Origin: Methanomassiliicoccaceae archaeon
GTDB lineage: Archaea; Thermoplasmatota; Thermoplasmata; Methanomassiliicoccales; Methanomethylophilaceae
DNA: 34,533 nt
Direction: 5' to 3'
Assembly (NCBI GenBank): GCA_031285205.1
Contig: JAITWO010000042.1
Location: forward strand, 1-34,533
In this document: in pieces, positions 31,692-34,533 of the stretch
Layout: the number at the start of each line of letters is the position of its first letter
Position numbering within the stretch: the first letter of the stretch is position 1
Translations under genes and position numbers: made by a program
The notes under the pieces: model-generated
Database searches by the model: none
Told to the model about the DNA's origin: nothing
The model's input: the letters and a program-made list of their open reading frames with translations, nothing else

Positions 31692-32432
31692 TCAGCGCTT
31701 TACTTTATCCATGTTCTGAATGATCGATTTGGCCTTCGAATGACCCTGCTCGGCGGCAAGTTCAAGCAGCACCCTGGCCTCCTCGTGGTCCTTTTCCACG
31801 CCCAGCCCCGACCCATATGCCAGACCGAGGTCGCACAGCGCATCCGCATTACCTTGGTCCGCGGCAAGGTCCCACAGTTTAACGGCCTCCTCGTAGTTCT
31901 GTTCCACGCCGTTCCCTTTGGCATACATCACGCCGAGGCTGTGCTGTGCCTTTGCGCTTCCGCTGTTCGCGGCAAGGCTGTACCACTTGATCGCCTCATC
32001 GAAGCTCTTGGGAACGCCTCTGCCCCTGACGTACATCATACCTATGTTGCACTGTGCGTCCGTGTTCCCCTGATTGGCGGCGAGCGTGAACCATTTCATG
32101 GCCTCTGCCTCGTTCCTCTTCACGCCGTCCCCGTTGCCGTACATCACGCCGAGGTTGCACTGTGCGTCCGTGTTCCCCTGATTGGCGGCGAGCGTGAACC
32201 ATTTTACCGCCTCAGCAAGATCTTTCTTCACACCCGTCCCGTTGACGTACATCAGCCCCATGTTGTACTGTGCACGCACATTTTTCTGGTCGGCGGACAG
32301 CCTCCACCATCTGATCGCTTCCGCAGGGTTCTTCTCCACCCCGTCGCCGTAATAATACATCCGGCCGAGACCGCACTGCGCCTCGGGGTCGCCTGTCTTC
32401 GCAAGCTGTTTGGTCTTTTCGACATCCGTCAT
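31692..32432 (-). CDS. Sel1-repeat protein, paralogue
   Basis: About 246 residues of Sel1 repeats (A-x-C-NLGVMYGNGDGVKRNEAEAMKWFTLAANQGN and variants, about six), ending with a short charged tail (SIIQNMDKVKR). Two repeats share 51 identical bases (32046-32096 and 32154-32204). ATG 32432 (MTDVEKTK) is 26 bp from the centre of the TATA box TATAAATA (32454-32461), identical in place and sequence to that of the neighbour; the longer frame to 32453 starts inside that box. Together they look like a co-regulated pair of interaction scaffolds. Confidence 0.88.
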   Translation of the reverse strand: MTDVEKTKQLAKTGDPEAQCGLGRMYYYGDGVEKNPAEAIRWWRLSADQKNVRAQYNMGLMYVNGTGVKKDLAEAVKWFTLAANQGNTDAQCNLGVMYGNGDGVKRNEAEAMKWFTLAANQGNTDAQCNIGMMYVRGRGVPKSFDEAIKWYSLAANSGSAKAQHSLGVMYAKGNGVEQNYEEAVKLWDLAADQGNADALCDLGLAYGSGLGVEKDHEEARVLLELAAEQGHSKAKSIIQNMDKVKR

Positions 32433-32450
32433 GAATGCGGATGTTGGTTT

Positions 32451-32461
32451 CATTATTTATA
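32451..32461. promoter_or_regulatory. shared TATA element between the second Sel1 gene and the RaSEA-like gene
   Basis: CATTATTTATA. On the minus strand it is TATAAATAATG, 26 bp before ATG 32432. Read to the right, TTATTTATA is centred about 32 bp before ATG 32490, so one AT element could serve both genes. Confidence 0.5.
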
Positions 32462-32489
32462 CAGCAGTGTTGTTCGTCATCGTGATACA

Positions 32490-33485
32490 ATGGACAGGAA
32501 GAAGGTCCCGTCGCAACCTGAGGCGATATGGAAGGAGAAGGACATGTCATCCGGCAGGACCGTCGATGCGATGGTCATCATACTGAGGACAAACGGCTGC
32601 TCATGGGCACGGAAAGGCGGATGCACGATGTGCGGTTACGCATCCGCATCAATGAGCGGCATCACAGCGGGCGACCTGATGGGACAGCTGGACCATGCGG
32701 TCAAGATATACAGGAACGAACCCTTCGTGAAGATATACACATCCGGCAGTTTCCTTGATGAGAACGAGATACCGGCGGACATGAGGAAAGCGATCCTTGA
32801 CATATTCAGAGATGCGGAGAGGATACTGTTCGAGAGCCGTCCAGAATACATAAATGAGGACGTCCTGAGGACGCTCCCGAAGAACGTTTCCATAGCGCTG
32901 GGTATTGAATCGTCCGATCATGATGTGCTTGCGAAAAGCATCAAGAAAGGGTTCACGCCGGAGGACAGCAGGAACGCAGGGATCATGATAAGGAAGGCCG
33001 GGCTCAAGGTGCGCGCATACCTTCTGCTCAAACCTTTGTATCTGAGCGAAAGGGACGCGATCGAAGACGCCATATCATCAATAATGTTCGCGGACGAGTT
33101 CTCGGACGAGATATCAATAAATCCGGTGAACGTACAGAAGTTCACGCCCATCGAAAGGGTCTGGAAAAAGGGAGACTACCGGCCGCCGTGGATATGGTCC
33201 CTGATCGAGGCGATGAGAAGATGCGCCGGGAAAGTGAACGCAAGGCTGATGTCATCCCCTTCCGGTGGAGGGACGCAGAGAGGCGTCCACAACTGCGGCG
33301 GATGTGACAGGAAGGCGTTGGACGCGGTCGAAAGGTTCTCATTCTCCCAAAACATAAAAGACCTGGACACCGATGCATGCAGATGCCGTGACACATGGCT
33401 TGAGGTCATGAGGTCGGAGGTCCTGCTGGGGACGTCATCGGATGTGCAGAGGGCCATAGACAACGACCTGGCGATAGGGAAGTGA
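32490..33485 (+). CDS. archaeosine-type radical SAM protein (RaSEA-like, Elp3/MiaB-related)
   Basis: 331 residues. The cluster motif is C37-x7-C45-x2-C48 (NGCSWARKGGCTMCGY), unlike the common Cx3Cx2C; this spacing and MCGY are those I associate with the TIGR01210 family, now called RaSEA. RaSEA works with ArcS to turn lysine-modified preQ0 at position 15 of tRNA into archaeosine. Further marks: VKIYTSGSFLDENEIP, ILFESRPEYI, IALGIESSDHDVL, and a cysteine-rich tail (NCGGCDR, DACRCRD). ATG 32490 is chosen because frame upstream is only antisense to the Sel1 gene. Family name from memory, so moderate certainty. Confidence 0.78.
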   Translation: MDRKKVPSQPEAIWKEKDMSSGRTVDAMVIILRTNGCSWARKGGCTMCGYASASMSGITAGDLMGQLDHAVKIYRNEPFVKIYTSGSFLDENEIPADMRKAILDIFRDAERILFESRPEYINEDVLRTLPKNVSIALGIESSDHDVLAKSIKKGFTPEDSRNAGIMIRKAGLKVRAYLLLKPLYLSERDAIEDAISSIMFADEFSDEISINPVNVQKFTPIERVWKKGDYRPPWIWSLIEAMRRCAGKVNARLMSSPSGGGTQRGVHNCGGCDRKALDAVERFSFSQNIKDLDTDACRCRDTWLEVMRSEVLLGTSSDVQRAIDNDLAIGK

Positions 33486-33489
33486 AGGG

Positions 33490-33813
33490 ATGAAGGAATT
33501 CGACATCAAGAAGGGCTGGGCCAAGAACATCGAAGGGGACCTTTTAGAGAAGCTGATGAAGGAAATGTTCGGAAACTGCGCCAAGGACGGTGATATGCTC
33601 GTCTCATCATACGGGGTGCTGAAAAAGATATCCGTCAGACAGATAAGTAACGTCCTTTTAGCGGTGGACACCGAAGCGGGCGATGCCAAGGATGATTCGC
33701 AGATATTGGACAGCAAGCGTAAACTGAACATGTTCATGGAAAAGGCGACGGGATTCGACGCCAAGGCAAGGATGAAGCGTGAGCAGCAGAAGGCGAAGAA
33801 AGGCGAATTCTGA
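33490..33813 (+). CDS. small archaeal protein, probably DUF5611 family
   Basis: 107 residues, basic, no membrane helix. It starts 4 nt after the RaSEA-like gene with GAAGGG before the ATG, so they share a message. The core (WAKNIEGDLLEKLMKEMFG, GDMLVSSYGVLKKISVRQISNVLLAVDTE) looks like a small alpha/beta fold; the tail is highly charged (KARMKREQQKAKKGEF). I believe it is a Thermoplasmata/methanogen protein of unknown function (DUF5611), a name given from memory. Confidence 0.65.
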   Translation: MKEFDIKKGWAKNIEGDLLEKLMKEMFGNCAKDGDMLVSSYGVLKKISVRQISNVLLAVDTEAGDAKDDSQILDSKRKLNMFMEKATGFDAKARMKREQQKAKKGEF

Positions 33814-34196
33814 AGGACATATCCAAACGCCTTAAACACTCACCGTTAAGGCACAGTGAATATCAAAGGAGCACCGACGGTCGCTACCGCTGACAATTAT
33901 ATCTACGACAGGAGGTCCGATTTCTTTAATTTTTATTCCGATGACGCGACCATACTGTTTTCTTATACTTATATAGGGGGACAGCACCTTTTATATACCC
34001 CCTTATTATACCATGCTCTCAGATTGAACACGAGATGTTCGACCAGACGCATTGGGCAATGCACTGTGCAACCCTCATTCATGCTCATGTCGATATTATC
34101 GGTATGAAAACGGCGTCACGGTCGGAGATTGAGACGTAGAGATCGAGAAGAAAAATCGCGAGGTTAGCGAAGATACCCTCGCAGGCATGTGTTAAT
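33814..34196. promoter_or_regulatory. long leader/promoter region ahead of the ribosomal protein operon
   Basis: About 380 bases with no convincing gene. It has three structured parts: a hairpin GCCTTAA/TTAAGGC (33829-33852) just after the preceding gene; a TATA box TTTTATATA (about 33989-33997) enclosed by AGGGGG (33975-33980) and CCCCCT (33998-34003); and a leader hairpin GCGAGG/CCTCGC (34158-34182) ending 14 nt before the rpl3 start. If that TATA box is used, the leader is about 170 nt, long for this genome, which suggests control at the RNA level. Confidence 0.5.
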
Positions 34197-34533
34197 ATGT
34201 CGCAAAGAAGACGTCCCAAGAAAGGGTCGCGTGCATACGGGCCAAGAAAAAGAGCCCAGTCGCAGACCCCAAGGCTGGATTCGTGGCCCGATATCAGCGG
34301 AGCCCCTAAGATCCAGGGTTTTGCCGGTTATAAGGCAGGAATGACGCACGCCTTCATAGTTGACGGGCGTGCGAAGAGCACTACAAAAGGAATGGAACTG
34401 CAGGTTCCCGTGACAGTCCTCGAGGTACCGCCGATGAAGGTCGCAGCGGTGAGGATATACGAGAACACCATCTACGGGCTCAAGACGGCAGGAGAGGTAT
34501 GGGCGAACAACCTTGACTCCCTTCTGTCAAAGC
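34197..34533 (+). CDS. rpl3: ribosomal protein uL3 (partial, runs off the right edge)
   Basis: 112 codons of the N-terminus are present. They read MSQRRRPKKGSRAYGPRKRA, then GFAGYKAGMTHAFIVDGRAKS, LQVPVTVLEVPPMKV and AVRIYENTIYGLKTAGEVWA, the archaeal/eukaryal uL3 pattern with an N-terminal extension reaching into the ribosome. rpl3 usually opens the S10/spc-type operon (rpl3, rpl4, rpl23, rpl2) in euryarchaea, so more ribosomal genes should follow beyond the window. Start ATG 34197 has no strong ribosome site. Confidence 0.95.
   Translation, partial: MSQRRRPKKGSRAYGPRKRAQSQTPRLDSWPDISGAPKIQGFAGYKAGMTHAFIVDGRAKSTTKGMELQVPVTVLEVPPMKVAAVRIYENTIYGLKTAGEVWANNLDSLLSK

Noticed and set aside
30896-32453. 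Direct repeats with regular spacing considered as a CRISPR-like array
   Set aside because: The 108-nt period is an exact multiple of codons and encodes Sel1 units; there are no short palindromic repeats or unique spacers.
31740-32489. Long open frame fused in front of the RaSEA-like gene
   Set aside because: It is antisense to the Sel1-repeat gene and only open because of the repeat composition; the radical SAM family starts at about ATG 32490.
33856-34107. 83-codon frame ahead of rpl3
   Set aside because: Covers the promoter and structured leader and has no ribosome site or recognisable product.

Overview
The window reads as chromosomal DNA of an archaeon, most likely a methanogen of the Thermoplasmatota (order Methanomassiliicoccales, gut-type family Methanomethylophilaceae). 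Direct evidence for an archaeon: KEOPS kinase Bud32, RadB, archaeal NAC, isopentenyl phosphate kinase with type II IPP isomerase, MptA, a probable archaeosine enzyme (RaSEA-like), archaeal uL3, an A1-U72 initiator tRNA, TATA boxes about 26 bp ahead of many starts, and a 5S rRNA gene that stands alone. The order-level placement is inference, from the isolated 5S gene, the hydrogenase maturation gene hypC, and the Sel1-repeat, BspA-like and GLUG-like surface proteins. No methanogenesis gene is present.

Layout. 1-4515: a G3E GTPase fused to a helix-turn-helix and cysteine module (minus), then the proline genes proA-proB (plus). 4785-8444: three membrane-anchored surface proteins in a row. 8502-12361: accessory stretch with a MntP-like exporter, tRNA-Val, small membrane and zinc-ribbon proteins, an AbrB protein, a possible small RNA, a decayed ATPase fragment and tRNA-Pro. 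12405-19680: housekeeping genes bud32-rdgB, radB, the lipid operon ipk-fni-idsA, 5S rRNA, and alaX-nac-hypC. 19789-24539: a bacterial-type aspS convergent with the gatC-gatA-gatB operon. 24735-28647: a BspA-like surface protein, a TPR protein, mptA, rnhB, an SCP2 protein, a possible 53-residue gene, and initiator tRNA-Met. 28688-34533: a CDIN1-type nuclease gene coupled to a flavin disulfide reductase gene, two Sel1-repeat genes, the RaSEA-like gene with a small downstream gene, and the start of the ribosomal protein operon (rpl3).

How the genes work together. AspRS carries the RDHGG signature (His31) of non-discriminating bacterial enzymes, so it probably makes Asp-tRNA(Asn), which GatCAB then amidates. 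GatA, however, lacks the catalytic lysine of its amidase triad and about 40 N-terminal residues, which is the most unexpected observation here. Ipk, Fni and IdsA form three steps of archaeal isoprenoid lipid synthesis in one tightly coupled operon. MptA and the RaSEA-like protein could both serve archaeosine synthesis.

Translation signals follow two styles. Many first genes of transcription units look leaderless (start codon about 26 nt after the TATA centre). Downstream genes overlap by 4 nt (GTGA or ATGA) or have a Shine-Dalgarno sequence. No CRISPR array, insertion sequence or prophage was seen.
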